Of a DNA stretch of 64,000 nt, positions 9,058 through 16,834 are shown in pieces. The notes beneath the pieces were generated by a model. It worked only from the letters and a program-made list of their open reading frames with translations. It had not been told where the DNA came from and did not search any database. This DNA comes from JAOPZW01 sp963764585 (lineage in GTDB: Bacteria; Actinomycetota; Thermoleophilia; Solirubrobacterales; Solirubrobacteraceae), in assembly GCA_963764585.1 (NCBI GenBank), contig CAVXTB010000003.1, positions 992,001 through 1,056,000 on the forward strand. Reading direction: 5' to 3'. Made by a program: the position numbers and the translations under genes. Within the stretch, counting starts at the first letter, position 1; each line of letters starts with the position of its first letter.

Positions 9058-9651
9058 ATGCCCGGCGAGGCCGTCGGCCGAGCAACAAGCGGCGCGGCGG
9101 CGGACGAAGAGTCGCGCCTGGTCGCGCGCGCGCGTGAGGGCGAGGAGTCGGCGTTCGCGCTGCTCGCCGAGCGCTACTCCTTGCGGCTCCGGCGCACGCT
9201 CGTCCGGATCACCCGCGACTGCGACGCCGCCGAGGACGCCGTCCAGGAGGCACTCGTGCGCGCGTGGCTAAACATCGACCGCTTCGAGGGCAGATCGCGC
9301 TTCCTCACCTGGCTCACCCGCATCGGGATCAACGAGGCCTACCGTCGCCTGCCCCGGCATCACACCGAGTCGCTCGACGACAGCGACGGGGTTGGAGAAC
9401 GGGTGCCGGATTGGGGCAACCGGCCCGACGACGTCTTCGAGTCGCGCGAGTTCCTCCGAGCCATCGACGCCGCGCTCGGCGAGCTGCCGCTCGACTACCG
9501 CAGCGCGGTCGTCCTGCGCGATGTCGAAGGCCTGTCGACCGCCGAGGCCGCCGAGGTGCTCGGGATCGGCGAGCGCGCCCTGAAGAGCCGCCTGCACCGG
9601 GGCCGGATGGCGCTCCGGGCTCAGCTCGACGCGTACTTCGCCTGCGCCTGA
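9058..9651 (+). CDS. ECF RNA polymerase sigma factor (paralogue 1)
   Basis: A 197-aa group IV sigma factor. Region 2 includes DAAEDAVQEALVRAW and FLTWLTRIGINEAYRR; region 4 includes LPLDYRSAVVLRDVEGLSTAEAAEVLG and the helix-turn-helix ALKSRLHRGR. ATG follows GACAGGAGG. It is a close paralogue of the sigma factor at 18530-19132. Its zinc-finger partner is encoded convergently ten bases downstream and not in the usual same-strand overlap. No copy of the GAATCC promoter lies directly upstream, so autoregulation is not evident. Confidence 0.9.
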   Translation: MPGEAVGRATSGAAADEESRLVARAREGEESAFALLAERYSLRLRRTLVRITRDCDAAEDAVQEALVRAWLNIDRFEGRSRFLTWLTRIGINEAYRRLPRHHTESLDDSDGVGERVPDWGNRPDDVFESREFLRAIDAALGELPLDYRSAVVLRDVEGLSTAEAAEVLGIGERALKSRLHRGRMALRAQLDAYFACA

Positions 9652-9660
9652 CGCTTGCGG

Positions 9661-9900
9661 TCACTCCTCCGCGGCCGGCTCCTCGACCGAGGTGGGCTCG
9701 TCGCCCAGGGCGCGCAGGGCGCCGAGTGTCCGTCTGAGGTTGTTGAGCATGCGGCGGCAGTTCGGGCACCAGCGGGTGTGACGCTCTACGCCAGCGGCCG
9801 CCTGGCGGTCGAGGTCGCCATCGAGGTAGTCGGACATCTGCCCGCGTACCTCGCGGCAGCGCTCGTGATGTCGCTTCACAGGGTTAAGCGTGCGTGTCAT
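9661..9900 (-). CDS. Zinc-finger anti-sigma factor (zf-HC2)
   Basis: A 79-aa soluble zf-HC2 domain. H..C at the N-terminus (KRHHERC) and HTRWCPNC form the zinc site that grips an ECF sigma factor. It has no membrane helix, so it is probably a cytoplasmic, redox-sensitive type. It is nearly identical in design to 18309-18533. The gene converges with sigma paralogue 1 and has its own perfect ECF-type promoter (9917-9946), so it would be induced by the factor it inhibits, a negative feedback loop. Confidence 0.85.
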   Translation of the reverse strand: MTRTLNPVKRHHERCREVRGQMSDYLDGDLDRQAAAGVERHTRWCPNCRRMLNNLRRTLGALRALGDEPTSVEEPAAEE

Positions 9901-9916
9901 GCGTACGCCTCTCACA

Positions 9917-9946
9917 GTCTGACCGGTCCGGGGTTCGGAAGGATTC
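9917..9946 (-). promoter_or_regulatory. ECF-type promoter of the anti-sigma gene
   Basis: On the minus strand GAATCC-17-GTCAGAC, identical in both boxes to 6103-6132. The predicted start site leaves a leader of only about ten bases before the ATG at 9900. Confidence 0.6.
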
Positions 9947-10410
9947 GCGAATCCTCGCGAGCCCTCGTCGGCCACAGCCTCGGCGGCGCGGCGGTCCTCG
10001 CCGCCGCTGCCGAGTTGCCGGCCGTCAGCGCCGTCGCCCTCATCGGTGCGCCCTTCGACGCCGGCCACGTCCGGACCCTGCTCGCCGAGGATGCCGAGAC
10101 GATCGAGCGCGCCGGCGAGGCGGTGGTCTCGATCGCCGGCCGGGCGTTCCGGATCAGGCGCGAGTTCCTCGACGACCTGCACCACGCGAAGAGCCGAGCG
10201 GCGATCGCCGGGCTCGGCCGACCATTGATGATCATGCACAGCCCCGCCGACACGATCGTTCGCCTCGATGAGGCGCGACGCATCTTCGAGGTAGCTCGCC
10301 ATCCCAAGAGCTTCGTCGCGCTCGACGACGCCGACCACCTCCTGTCCCGACGGGCGGATGCCATTCGCGCGGCCGGGATCCTCTCGGCATGGGCGACCAA
10401 GTATCTGTGA
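9946..10410 (+). pseudogene. N-terminally truncated alpha/beta hydrolase
   Basis: The last ~155 residues of an alpha/beta hydrolase. GHSLGG is the nucleophile elbow, the acid lies in HSPADTIV, and DADH provides the His. The oxyanion strand and about 90 N-terminal residues that should precede the elbow are missing. The reading frame instead runs back into the anti-sigma gene and its promoter. The closest design is the hydrolase half of hydrolase-OsmC proteins. A start further upstream (for example ATG 9868) would add only antisense-derived residues. It is probably a remnant. Confidence 0.65.
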
Positions 10411-10419
10411 GTGATCCGG

Positions 10420-10581
10420 TCATCGCCGTCCGCTCAGCAATCCGGCGTTGGAGACGAGGAACGGCACGACGAAGTTGAGCGCGCAGCGCACCCACGTGGC
10501 GGTCGTCGGGTGCCCGGAGAACAGGACGCCGCTCTGGTTGATCAGGGTGAGGACGACGCCGACGACGAGCGCGATGGGCAC
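10420..10581 (-). CDS. NrtS-like small membrane protein
   Basis: A short gene after ccdA. From the GTG it encodes 53 residues with two hydrophobic helices; the strings ALVVGVVLTLINQSG and LNFVVPFLVSNAGLL resemble NrtS, a two-helix protein linked to nitrate transport. Family-like residues (CLQVENLRRTV) continue upstream to about 10650 in the same frame but without a normal start codon. The true start may therefore be a rare codon or lie in the ccdA tail. Same strand as ccdA, 70 bases downstream. Confidence 0.5.
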   Translation of the reverse strand: MPIALVVGVVLTLINQSGVLFSGHPTTATWVRCALNFVVPFLVSNAGLLSGRR

Positions 10582-10651
10582 CGTGCGGCGCAGGTTCTCG
10601 ACCTGCAGGCAGTAGACGCAGGCGTCGCGCGCGCGGTGAAGCGTCGATGGC

Positions 10652-11395
10652 TCAGATGGAGTTGAAGAAATCGAGTCCGAGGCTGTCGAGGAGGTGCTGA
10701 GCCTTGATGTTGAGCTGAAAGAGCTCTCCCGTCCAGATCAGCGCGCCCATCGCGATGAGGATCACCCCGCCGGAGGCGATCACGACGGGGAAGTGGCGCT
10801 TGATGACGGCGAACGCCGAGGTCATGCGCTCGAACGCCAGCGCCGTGATGAGGAACGGGATGGCCAGGCCGGCGGAGTAGAAGCCGAGCAGGATCGCGGC
10901 GTGCCCGACCGAGGAGGTGAGCGCCGCGGCGCTCAGGATCGCGCCGAGCGTCGGCCCGACGCACGGGGTCCACGCCACCGCGAACGCGGCGCCGGCGACC
11001 ACCGGCCCGCCCTTCCCGGCGCGGCGCATGAGCGCGTCGACGTGCCACTCGCGATTCACGCGCGTCACGAAGGCGCTGGCGACGAAGGAGATCCCCATGG
11101 CCACGATCACCGCCGCGGCGATCTTGTCGAGCGTGTCGTGGTGGGTGCGCAGCGCCGAGCCGACGGTCGTGGCGCCGAGGCCGAGCAGGATGAAGATCAG
11201 CGAGAAGCTCGCGACGAATGCGAGACTCGGCGGGAGCACCCGGCGCGGTCCGGCGCGGCCGAGCTCGCCAGGGGCGACGCCGACCACGGTCGACAGGTAG
11301 CCCGGCACGAGCGGAAGAACGCACGGTGAGACGAAGGAGACCGCGCCGGCGGCCACGGCGGCGAGGACGCCGACGCCTGAGGCGGGATCGGTCAC
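10652..11395 (-). CDS. ccdA: CcdA-type cytochrome c biogenesis / thiol-redox membrane protein
   Basis: A 247-aa, six-helix DsbD/CcdA protein. The two conserved redox cysteines sit in FVSPCVLPLVPGY (TM1) and AWTPCVGPTLG (TM4). CcdA carries electrons from cytoplasmic thioredoxin across the membrane to periplasmic thioredoxin-like proteins. The GTG start overlaps the stop of the TlpA-like gene, so both are translated together and the TlpA protein is the obvious electron acceptor. Confidence 0.88.
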   Translation of the reverse strand: MTDPASGVGVLAAVAAGAVSFVSPCVLPLVPGYLSTVVGVAPGELGRAGPRRVLPPSLAFVASFSLIFILLGLGATTVGSALRTHHDTLDKIAAAVIVAMGISFVASAFVTRVNREWHVDALMRRAGKGGPVVAGAAFAVAWTPCVGPTLGAILSAAALTSSVGHAAILLGFYSAGLAIPFLITALAFERMTSAFAVIKRHFPVVIASGGVILIAMGALIWTGELFQLNIKAQHLLDSLGLDFFNSI

Positions 11396-12054
11396 TGCTG
11401 GCCGAGCGCGTAGCGCTCGACGTCGGCCTGCAGCAGCGCGAGGCTGGTGTAGCCGCCCTCGCGCACGTAGGTCTGCCGGCCTGTGCGATCGAAGTAGAAG
11501 GTCGTGGGCCAGCCCTGGCCGCCGCCGAGCGAGCGAGCCTGGCCTGCGTCGGGGTCGAAGATCGTCGGGTAGGCGACCGGGAACGCGCGCAGGAAGCTCT
11601 GCGCATCCCCGCGCTTGTCCTGAGAGTCGAGCCCCACGAACGCAACACGGCGTCCGAGGGTGCCCGCGAGCCGCTGGAAGAACGGGAACTCGTGCTTGCA
11701 GTTGGGACACCACGAGGCCCACTGGTTGACGACCACCGGGACGCCCTTGAGCCGGCGGAGCTTGTCCTTGATCGAGCCCTCGAGCACCTGGTTCGCCTGC
11801 CGCGCATTGGCCGCAATCTGGCGGGGAACGCCGCGGGTCGGCATCGCGGGAGCGGCTGCCACGGGCACGGGCCCGGTCGAGCTGTCGCTGCGGTGAGAGA
11901 CGACGAGGACGACCGCGACGGCGATCACGGCCGCGGCGCCGACGATCGTCGCCGCCCACGTCAGCATCTCGCGCCGCGCGGCCCGTTGCGCCTTCGCCTT
12001 CTCGGCCGCCAGGCGCTCCTGCCGGCGGCGCTCCTTCTCGTGGCGGTTCGACAT
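11392..12054 (-). CDS. Membrane-anchored TlpA/ResA-like thioredoxin
   Basis: A 220-aa protein with a very basic, coiled N-terminus (about residues 7-30), one membrane helix (33-53) and an exported thioredoxin domain. The active site WCPNC is at 115-119 and the cis-Pro is in GWPTTFY. It should act outside the membrane as a disulfide reductase or oxidoreductase, fed by the overlapping ccdA product. ATG is the only good start. Confidence 0.88.
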   Translation of the reverse strand: MSNRHEKERRRQERLAAEKAKAQRAARREMLTWAATIVGAAAVIAVAVVLVVSHRSDSSTGPVPVAAAPAMPTRGVPRQIAANARQANQVLEGSIKDKLRRLKGVPVVVNQWASWCPNCKHEFPFFQRLAGTLGRRVAFVGLDSQDKRGDAQSFLRAFPVAYPTIFDPDAGQARSLGGGQGWPTTFYFDRTGRQTYVREGGYTSLALLQADVERYALGQQ

Positions 12055-12269
12055 GCCGGGGGCGGCTCTCCTTCACGGTCGCGGCGTGGTCGTCGGCTTT
12101 GACCCCCGCAGGGGCGGCGGCGATTCACACCGACCGGTCGCCAGTCAGCCGGCCACGACGTCGACGCCGTACCTGGCAGTGCTTCGACGCGGGCGGGGGT
12201 CAGTTCATTCGTGAGCGGCGCCGGCGGTCGCCGGGCACGCGGCGAGCATCGCGCGCTGCGTCGGCTGGA

Positions 12270-12728
12270 TCACAGGTCCTCGCGTCGAGCGACGCCGATC
12301 AGTCGCCCCTCAGGTGTCGTGACGATGGCGGCCCGGAGGTTGCGGTTGGCGAGGCGATCCGCGAGCGTGCGCGCGTCGAGGTCGGGGCGAACCGTGGACG
12401 GGCCGGGCTCCATCGCCTCCTCCGCGGCGGCGTCGGGATCGCGATCCAGCGCGCTCCGTCGCAGCCGGCCGAGGACGATGCCTCGGGGCGAGGTGACGAG
12501 CGCGAACCCGTAGGGCGAGCGGTCGATTCGCTCGCGGACCTCGCCGACGCGGTCGGCGAGCATGCAGGTCACGACGTCGTCGCGGGCGGCGCGGCCGCTG
12601 GTCGCCTCGCTGGCGCGTTCGCCCTCGATCGGCAGGTTGTACGCAAGCCAATCGGCCTTGCCGAGCACGTAGTCGTAGACCTCGGCGAAGCCGAGCGTGT
12701 CGAGCCGGCACGCGGCTCGTGGACTCAT
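12270..12728 (-). CDS. CBS-domain protein (C-terminal part of an interrupted rhodanese-CBS gene)
   Basis: From ATG 12728, 152 residues. The first ~30 (CRLDTLGFAEVYDYVLGKADWL) are the last helix and strand of a rhodanese domain; the rest is a CBS pair. Immediately upstream and in the same frame is the rhodanese N-terminal half, separated only by TGA (12734-12732) and one codon. I read this as one gene, 12270-12935, broken by an in-frame TGA. Without read-through this product would have half a rhodanese fold plus CBS. Confidence 0.7.
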   Translation of the reverse strand: MSPRAACRLDTLGFAEVYDYVLGKADWLAYNLPIEGERASEATSGRAARDDVVTCMLADRVGEVRERIDRSPYGFALVTSPRGIVLGRLRRSALDRDPDAAAEEAMEPGPSTVRPDLDARTLADRLANRNLRAAIVTTPEGRLIGVARREDL

Positions 12729-12731
12729 GTC

Positions 12732-12935
12732 TCAGAGGCCGTCCCAGCAGTAGACGATCACCGCTCGCCCCTTGTCCAGCGACGCGGTCGTCTTGGCCGT
12801 CAGGGTCTTCAGCGGGATGTTGATCGCGCCGGGCAGGTGCGCCTCGGCGAACTCGTCCTCCGGCAGGACCTCGACGAGCTGGGCACCCTCGGCGAGCAGG
12901 CGGCGCAGCTCAGCGATCGCGATTGGCGTCGGCAT
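12732..12935 (-). CDS. Rhodanese N-terminal half ending at an in-frame TGA
   Basis: A 67-residue open frame. LVEVLPEDEFAEAHLPGAINIPL is the rhodanese core strand-helix and VIVYCWDG carries the active-site Cys. Translation stops at TGA, yet the same frame resumes with DMSPRAACRLDTLGF, the normal continuation. In related proteins a Cys stands just before the D-[LM]-SPRAA stretch, so TGA replaces TGC/TGT there. This is either a nonsense mutation, a sequencing error or, less likely, a selenocysteine codon. The start overlaps the thioredoxin-like gene by 26 bases. Confidence 0.65.
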   Translation of the reverse strand: MPTPIAIAELRRLLAEGAQLVEVLPEDEFAEAHLPGAINIPLKTLTAKTTASLDKGRAVIVYCWDGL

Positions 12936-13251
12936 CGGGCGAGCGGGTTGCGGTTAGAGCGGCGAGGACCTCGTCCTCGGGCGGAGTGCCCTGCAGGCCC
13001 TCGGGGGTGCGGTACAGGCGACACTTGAGGCCGAAGTCGGTGCGCTCGGCCGCGCCGGGGTCGACGTCGCGCCCGTCGACGCGGACGGTCGGGGAGCCGA
13101 GGAAGCGCTCGGCGACTGCGGCATCGGCTGACTCGACGCGACGCAGCTCGAGCTGCGCCTGGACGCCGACCCGGTCGATCAGCTCCTCCAGCCGCGGGAG
13201 GAGCCGCGCGTAGCTGGGGCAGCCGTCGAAGTAGAGCAGCTCCACCTTCAT
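12910..13251 (-). CDS. Thioredoxin-fold protein beside ArsR
   Basis: A 113-aa protein beginning VELLYFDGCP, the strand and single-Cys loop of a small thioredoxin-like family. FLGSPTVRVDGRDVDP is its cis-Pro region and FGLKCRLYRTPEG follows. It has one active-site Cys, not a CxxC, so it is likely a thiol carrier or metal/sulfur handling protein. An in-frame GTG at 13272 lies directly next to the arsR stop and is an alternative start. Operon: ArsR, this gene, rhodanese-CBS. Confidence 0.75.
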   Translation of the reverse strand: MKVELLYFDGCPSYARLLPRLEELIDRVGVQAQLELRRVESADAAVAERFLGSPTVRVDGRDVDPGAAERTDFGLKCRLYRTPEGLQGTPPEDEVLAALTATRSPDADANRDR

Positions 13252-13272
13252 GACGCGATCGCCGCCCGACAC

Positions 13273-13650
13273 TTAACAGCTCCGCGCGTCGACGCGGCCG
13301 CACGCAGCGACGTGCTCGGCGTTGTCGCGCAGGAGTGCCCGGCCCAGCTCGACGACGGCGGCGACCCGGTCGTCGGCGAGGCGGTAGTAGATCGTGCGGT
13401 GCTCACGGCGCGTGGTCACGAAGCCGCACCAACGCAGGCAGGCGAGGTGGTTGGACACCTTGGTCTGCGGCTCGCCGAGCAGCCGCACGAGCTCACCGAC
13501 GGAACGCTCGCCTTCCGCGACCAGCTCGAGAACCCGCAATCGCGTGCGGTCGCCCAGCACGCGGAAGTACTTGGCGAGGAGGTCTGCCTCGGCGGGCGCA
13601 TCGGGAAGGCGGAAGGGAGCGTTGGCGAGCGCGGTCTCCACGCCGGGCAT
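13273..13650 (-). CDS. ArsR-family transcriptional regulator
   Basis: A 125-aa winged helix. GDRTRLRVLELVAEGERSVGEL leads to the recognition helix region EPQTKVSNHLACLRWCGFV, and the wing is TTRREHRTIYYRLAD. Cysteines at the end of the recognition helix and in the tail (AACGRVDARSC) could bind a metal or sense sulfur. It is the first gene of a thiol/sulfur operon and divergent from a 44-aa gene, with CTGAT repeats between them as the probable operator. Confidence 0.87.
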   Translation of the reverse strand: MPGVETALANAPFRLPDAPAEADLLAKYFRVLGDRTRLRVLELVAEGERSVGELVRLLGEPQTKVSNHLACLRWCGFVTTRREHRTIYYRLADDRVAAVVELGRALLRDNAEHVAACGRVDARSC

Positions 13651-13657
13651 CGTACCA

Positions 13658-13685
13658 CTGATTTCTGATTTCAGCCGAATCTGAT
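13658..13685. promoter_or_regulatory. Probable ArsR operator (CTGAT repeats)
   Basis: Between the divergent arsR and 44-aa genes lie two CTGATTT direct repeats, the second forming an imperfect dyad (CTGATTTCAG), followed by AATCTGAT. Position and symmetry fit a site for the adjacent regulator. Confidence 0.5.
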
Positions 13686-13717
13686 ATAGCTCCTCGAGAG
13701 TCACCAAGGAGGTCTCC

Positions 13718-13852
13718 ATGTCCACGGCACAGCTCGACCTCGACGCGTTGGCGGCCAAGCACGTCGCCGCCAGACCACCGCTCGACCAGGAGCAGCAACG
13801 CGTCGCCCAGTTGGTCGAATCCTCGGGCCGCCGACCGCTGTCAAACGGGTGA
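13718..13852 (+). CDS. Small acidic protein, 44 aa
   Basis: A 44-residue reading frame with an ideal Shine-Dalgarno (AAGGAGG, six bases before ATG). It begins MSTAQLDLDALAAKHVAA and is rich in Ala, Leu and Gln, probably helical. No family is recognised. It could be an intact small protein or the start of a gene lost downstream. It is divergent from arsR and shares its operator region, so it is probably controlled by that regulator. Confidence 0.55.
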   Translation: MSTAQLDLDALAAKHVAARPPLDQEQQRVAQLVESSGRRPLSNG

Positions 13853-13880
13853 ATCCTCGTTAGGCGCAGAGCAAGCCGGC
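13851..13880 (+). promoter_or_regulatory. ECF-type -35 box before the YceI operon
   Basis: TGAATCC with the usual 17-base gap, but the -10 position reads AGCCGGC, a poor match. The short distance to the Shine-Dalgarno (AGGAGG) is like the other sites. Weak candidate. Confidence 0.3.
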
Positions 13881-13893
13881 AGGAGGTCTCCGG

Positions 13894-14469
13894 ATGCAAC
13901 TCCAGGTAGCCCCTCACACACCCGTCGATCCGTTGATCGCTCCGGTCGGCGCCTGGCGTGTGGACTCCGCCCGAACCGAGGTGCGATTCGCCGTCAGGCA
14001 TGTTCTGGTCGCGACCGTCGAGGCTCGCTTCGCTGTGCTGGACGGCCTGCTCGAGGTCGGCCCCGACGGGATGGCTCGCGGCGAGGCGCGGATCGATGCG
14101 GCGACGATCGACACCGGCAACCCGACGCGCGATGCGCGGTTGCGCTCGGCGGAGTTCTTCGACGTGGCCCGCTACCCGGTGATCGCGTTCGCCGCCGACG
14201 CGGTCGAGCATGTCGAGGGTCGCCGTTTTCGCATCCTCGGGCAGCTGGCGATCCGGGACGCGAGGCACGAGATCGAGCTCGACGCGACGATCGGCCGTCC
14301 CGCGCGAGCTGCCCGTGGCCACGAGTCGATCAGGCTCGAGCTGCGCGGACGGCTCAGCCAACGGGCGTTCGGCGTGGGACGGCAGACGCTCGCCGCCAAC
14401 CGGGTGGTCGTCCGCGACGCGATCAAGGTCGCAGCCGACGTCACCGTCGTGAAGGAGGTACAGCCATGA
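13894..14469 (+). CDS. YceI-family lipid-binding protein
   Basis: A 191-aa YceI/lipocalin-like beta-barrel. WRVDSARTEVRFAVRHV is the typical first strand, followed by the D-A-A-T-I-D-T-G-N-P-T-RD loop and RSAEFFDVARYPVIAF. Members bind long isoprenoids or amides. No signal peptide is visible, so this one is cytoplasmic. AGGAGG lies nine bases before the ATG. First gene of an overlapping operon with a membrane protein, GH15 and zwf. Confidence 0.88.
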   Translation: MQLQVAPHTPVDPLIAPVGAWRVDSARTEVRFAVRHVLVATVEARFAVLDGLLEVGPDGMARGEARIDAATIDTGNPTRDARLRSAEFFDVARYPVIAFAADAVEHVEGRRFRILGQLAIRDARHEIELDATIGRPARAARGHESIRLELRGRLSQRAFGVGRQTLAANRVVVRDAIKVAADVTVVKEVQP

Positions 14470-14984
14470 AGCCGATCGTGATAGTCGCCAAGGGTGCCGC
14501 CGCCGGTCTTGCCGGCACGCTGGCAATGGATCTGCTCTGGTACCGGCGCTACCGCCGTGATGGGGGTGAGGACGGCTTCCTCGCCTGGGAGACCTCAGCG
14601 GGCACGAACAGCTACGACGAGGCCGGCGCGCCGGCACAGGTCGGCAAGCGGATCGTCGAGGGATACCGGAAGCGCGAGCTGTCGCCCGAATCGGCGCGGT
14701 CGATGAACAACGCCGTCCACCTGCTCACCGGAGCCGGCTGGGGGGCACTGCACGGGATCGCGTCGACGTCCTCGGGCGGGCTTCCCGCCGCCGCCGGCCT
14801 GGCGACTGGCGCGGCGGCATGGGCGGCGAGCTACGCGATGCTCGCCCCGGCCGGCGTCTACAAGCCGATGTGGGAGTACCCGCCCGCCGTCCTGTGGAAG
14901 GACCTCAGCGCGCACCTCGTCTTCGGCCTCGGCACCGGCGTCGCGTACGGCGCGCTAGCCGGGTTCGGGGCCGCAGAGAGATGA
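14466..14984 (+). CDS. Membrane protein of unknown function, 172 aa
   Basis: A 172-aa protein with about four hydrophobic segments, at residues 6-22, 82-98, 106-128 and 148-168. The cytoplasmic loop between the first two contains charged and Tyr-rich residues (WYRRYRRDGGEDGF). It resembles small DUF1440-like membrane proteins, but I would not assign that firmly. The start overlaps the yceI stop and its stop overlaps the GH15 start, so it belongs to one tight operon. Confidence 0.75.
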   Translation: MKPIVIVAKGAAAGLAGTLAMDLLWYRRYRRDGGEDGFLAWETSAGTNSYDEAGAPAQVGKRIVEGYRKRELSPESARSMNNAVHLLTGAGWGALHGIASTSSGGLPAAAGLATGAAAWAASYAMLAPAGVYKPMWEYPPAVLWKDLSAHLVFGLGTGVAYGALAGFGAAER

Positions 14985-16834
14985 CGCTGCCTCCGCCGAC
15001 CGAGGAGTTCGAGCCGATCGCGTCCTACGGGATGCTCTCGGACTGCAGCTCGGCGGCGCTCGTCAGCCGATCGGGGTCGATCGATTGGCTGTGTCTGCCG
15101 CGCTTCGACGCGCCGGCGATCTTCGCCCGGGTGCTGGACCCGCGCGCAGGGCACTGGTCGATCCGACCGGTCGGAGCGTTCGAGGTCGAGCGCCGCTACG
15201 TCCCGGGCACGCTGGTGATCGAGACCACGTTCCGGACCGCGTCGGGAACGGCCCGATTGACCGACGCGCTCGCGTTTCCGGAGGGGCAGCGCGGCCACGA
15301 CCTCGGGCTGAACGCGCCGCACGAGCTGCTGCGATCGGTCGCTGGTCTGGCGGGCGACGTCGAGCTCGCGGTCGAGCTCGCCCCGCGCCCGGAGTACGGC
15401 TTGGTGCGGCCGCTGATCCGGGTCACCGATGGCGGTGTGCGTACGTTCGGCGGGCCCAACCAGATCGCCGTGAGCAGCGGTGTTCCGTTGTCGACGACCG
15501 ACGGCACGGCGCGCGGCGCCTTCAAACTGCGGGAGGGCGAGCGCGTCAGCCTTTGCCTGGTCTGGGCACCGGCGGAGAGCCGGCCGCCGGAGACCTGCAC
15601 GCCCGCGGGGGTGCCGGCCCGAATCGCCGACACGGTCGCGGCCTGGCGCTCCTGGGAGGCAGGTCACGACATCTACCGTGGGCCGCATCGCGAGCTCATT
15701 CGCCTCTCATCGCGGGTGCTCAAGGGGCTGAGCTACCGTCCGACCGGCGCGATCGTCGCCGCCCCGACGACGTCGCTGCCCGAGCAGGCGGGCGGGGAGC
15801 GCAACTGGGACTACCGCTACGCGTGGATCCGCGACGCGAGCCTGACGCTGCAGGCCCTGTACATCGGGACCTGCCCCGATGAGGTCGTCGACTTCGTCTC
15901 GTTCATGACGAGCTCGGCCGGAGGTACCGCCGGCGACGAGGGCGCGCTGCAGATCATGTACGGCATCGGCGGCGAGCACGACCTCTCCGAGCGCGTCCTG
16001 CCGCATCTGCGTGGCTGGCGCGGCTCGCGCCCGGTGCGCGTCGGAAACGGCGCCTGGTGCCAGACGCAGCTCGACGTCTACGGCCAGCTCCTCGACGCGA
16101 TCCACCGCTACCGCGAGCGTCTCGGCGACCTCCATCCGGAGATCCAGTCCTTCGTCGCCGGCCTCGCCGACGCCGCGGCGCACCGCTGGCGCGACGCCGA
16201 CGCCGGGATGTGGGAGATGCGCGGCGCTCCGCGCCACCACCTCTCCTCCAAGGTCCAGTGCTGGGTGGCGCTCGACCGAGCCGTCGAGCTTGCGCCCAGG
16301 CTCGGCGAGCACGCCCGGCTCGAGTGCTGGACGATCGAGCGCGATCGCATCCGCCGAGCGATCCTCGAGCGCGGTTGGAGCGAGGCACGCGGCGCGTTCG
16401 TGCAGGCCTTCGACGGCGAAGCGCTCGACGCCGCCGCCTTGTTGATGGCGCTGGTGGGCTTCCTGCCCGCGACCGACGAGCGGATGCGCTCGACGATCGA
16501 GGCGATCGCACGCGAGCTCACCGAGGATGGCCTGGTGCTGCGCTACCGCAGCGAAGCCGGCCTCAACGCCGACGGCCTGCCGGGCGAGGAGGGCACGTTC
16601 GTCATCTGCTCGTTCTGGCTCGCCTCGTGCCTGGCGCGCGCCGGCGAGGTCGAGCGTGCCGAGCTGCTGTTCGAGCGCCTCGCCGGCCACGCCAACGATC
16701 TCGGCCTGCTCGCCGAGGAGATCGACCCCCGCACCGGCGAGCTGCTCGGCAACCACCCGCAGGCCTTCAGCCACATCGGCCTGATCAACGCCGCGTGGGA
16801 CATCGACCGCGCGCGCACCGGAGGACAAGCATGA
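14981..16834 (+). CDS. Glycoside hydrolase family 15 protein (glucoamylase/trehalase-like)
   Basis: A 617-aa GH15 enzyme. The N-terminal beta-sandwich begins with IASYGMLSDCSSAALVSRSGSIDWLCLPRFD, read here in pieces. The alpha/alpha barrel contains NWDYRYAWIRDASLTL, GNGAWCQTQLDVYG and EEGTFVICSFW, where the catalytic acids of the family lie. Actinobacterial homologues of this length often hydrolyse trehalose or short alpha-glucans in the cytoplasm; no signal peptide is seen. The product glucose would feed the downstream zwf gene, which overlaps by four bases. Confidence 0.9.
   Translation: MTLPPPTEEFEPIASYGMLSDCSSAALVSRSGSIDWLCLPRFDAPAIFARVLDPRAGHWSIRPVGAFEVERRYVPGTLVIETTFRTASGTARLTDALAFPEGQRGHDLGLNAPHELLRSVAGLAGDVELAVELAPRPEYGLVRPLIRVTDGGVRTFGGPNQIAVSSGVPLSTTDGTARGAFKLREGERVSLCLVWAPAESRPPETCTPAGVPARIADTVAAWRSWEAGHDIYRGPHRELIRLSSRVLKGLSYRPTGAIVAAPTTSLPEQAGGERNWDYRYAWIRDASLTLQALYIGTCPDEVVDFVSFMTSSAGGTAGDEGALQIMYGIGGEHDLSERVLPHLRGWRGSRPVRVGNGAWCQTQLDVYGQLLDAIHRYRERLGDLHPEIQSFVAGLADAAAHRWRDADAGMWEMRGAPRHHLSSKVQCWVALDRAVELAPRLGEHARLECWTIERDRIRRAILERGWSEARGAFVQAFDGEALDAAALLMALVGFLPATDERMRSTIEAIARELTEDGLVLRYRSEAGLNADGLPGEEGTFVICSFWLASCLARAGEVERAELLFERLAGHANDLGLLAEEIDPRTGELLGNHPQAFSHIGLINAAWDIDRARTGGQA

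Noticed and set aside
13718..13852. 44-aa ORF as a fragment of an alkylmercury lyase or other named enzyme
   Set aside because: Position next to arsR invites this, but too few residues match to name a family. Kept as an unnamed small gene.
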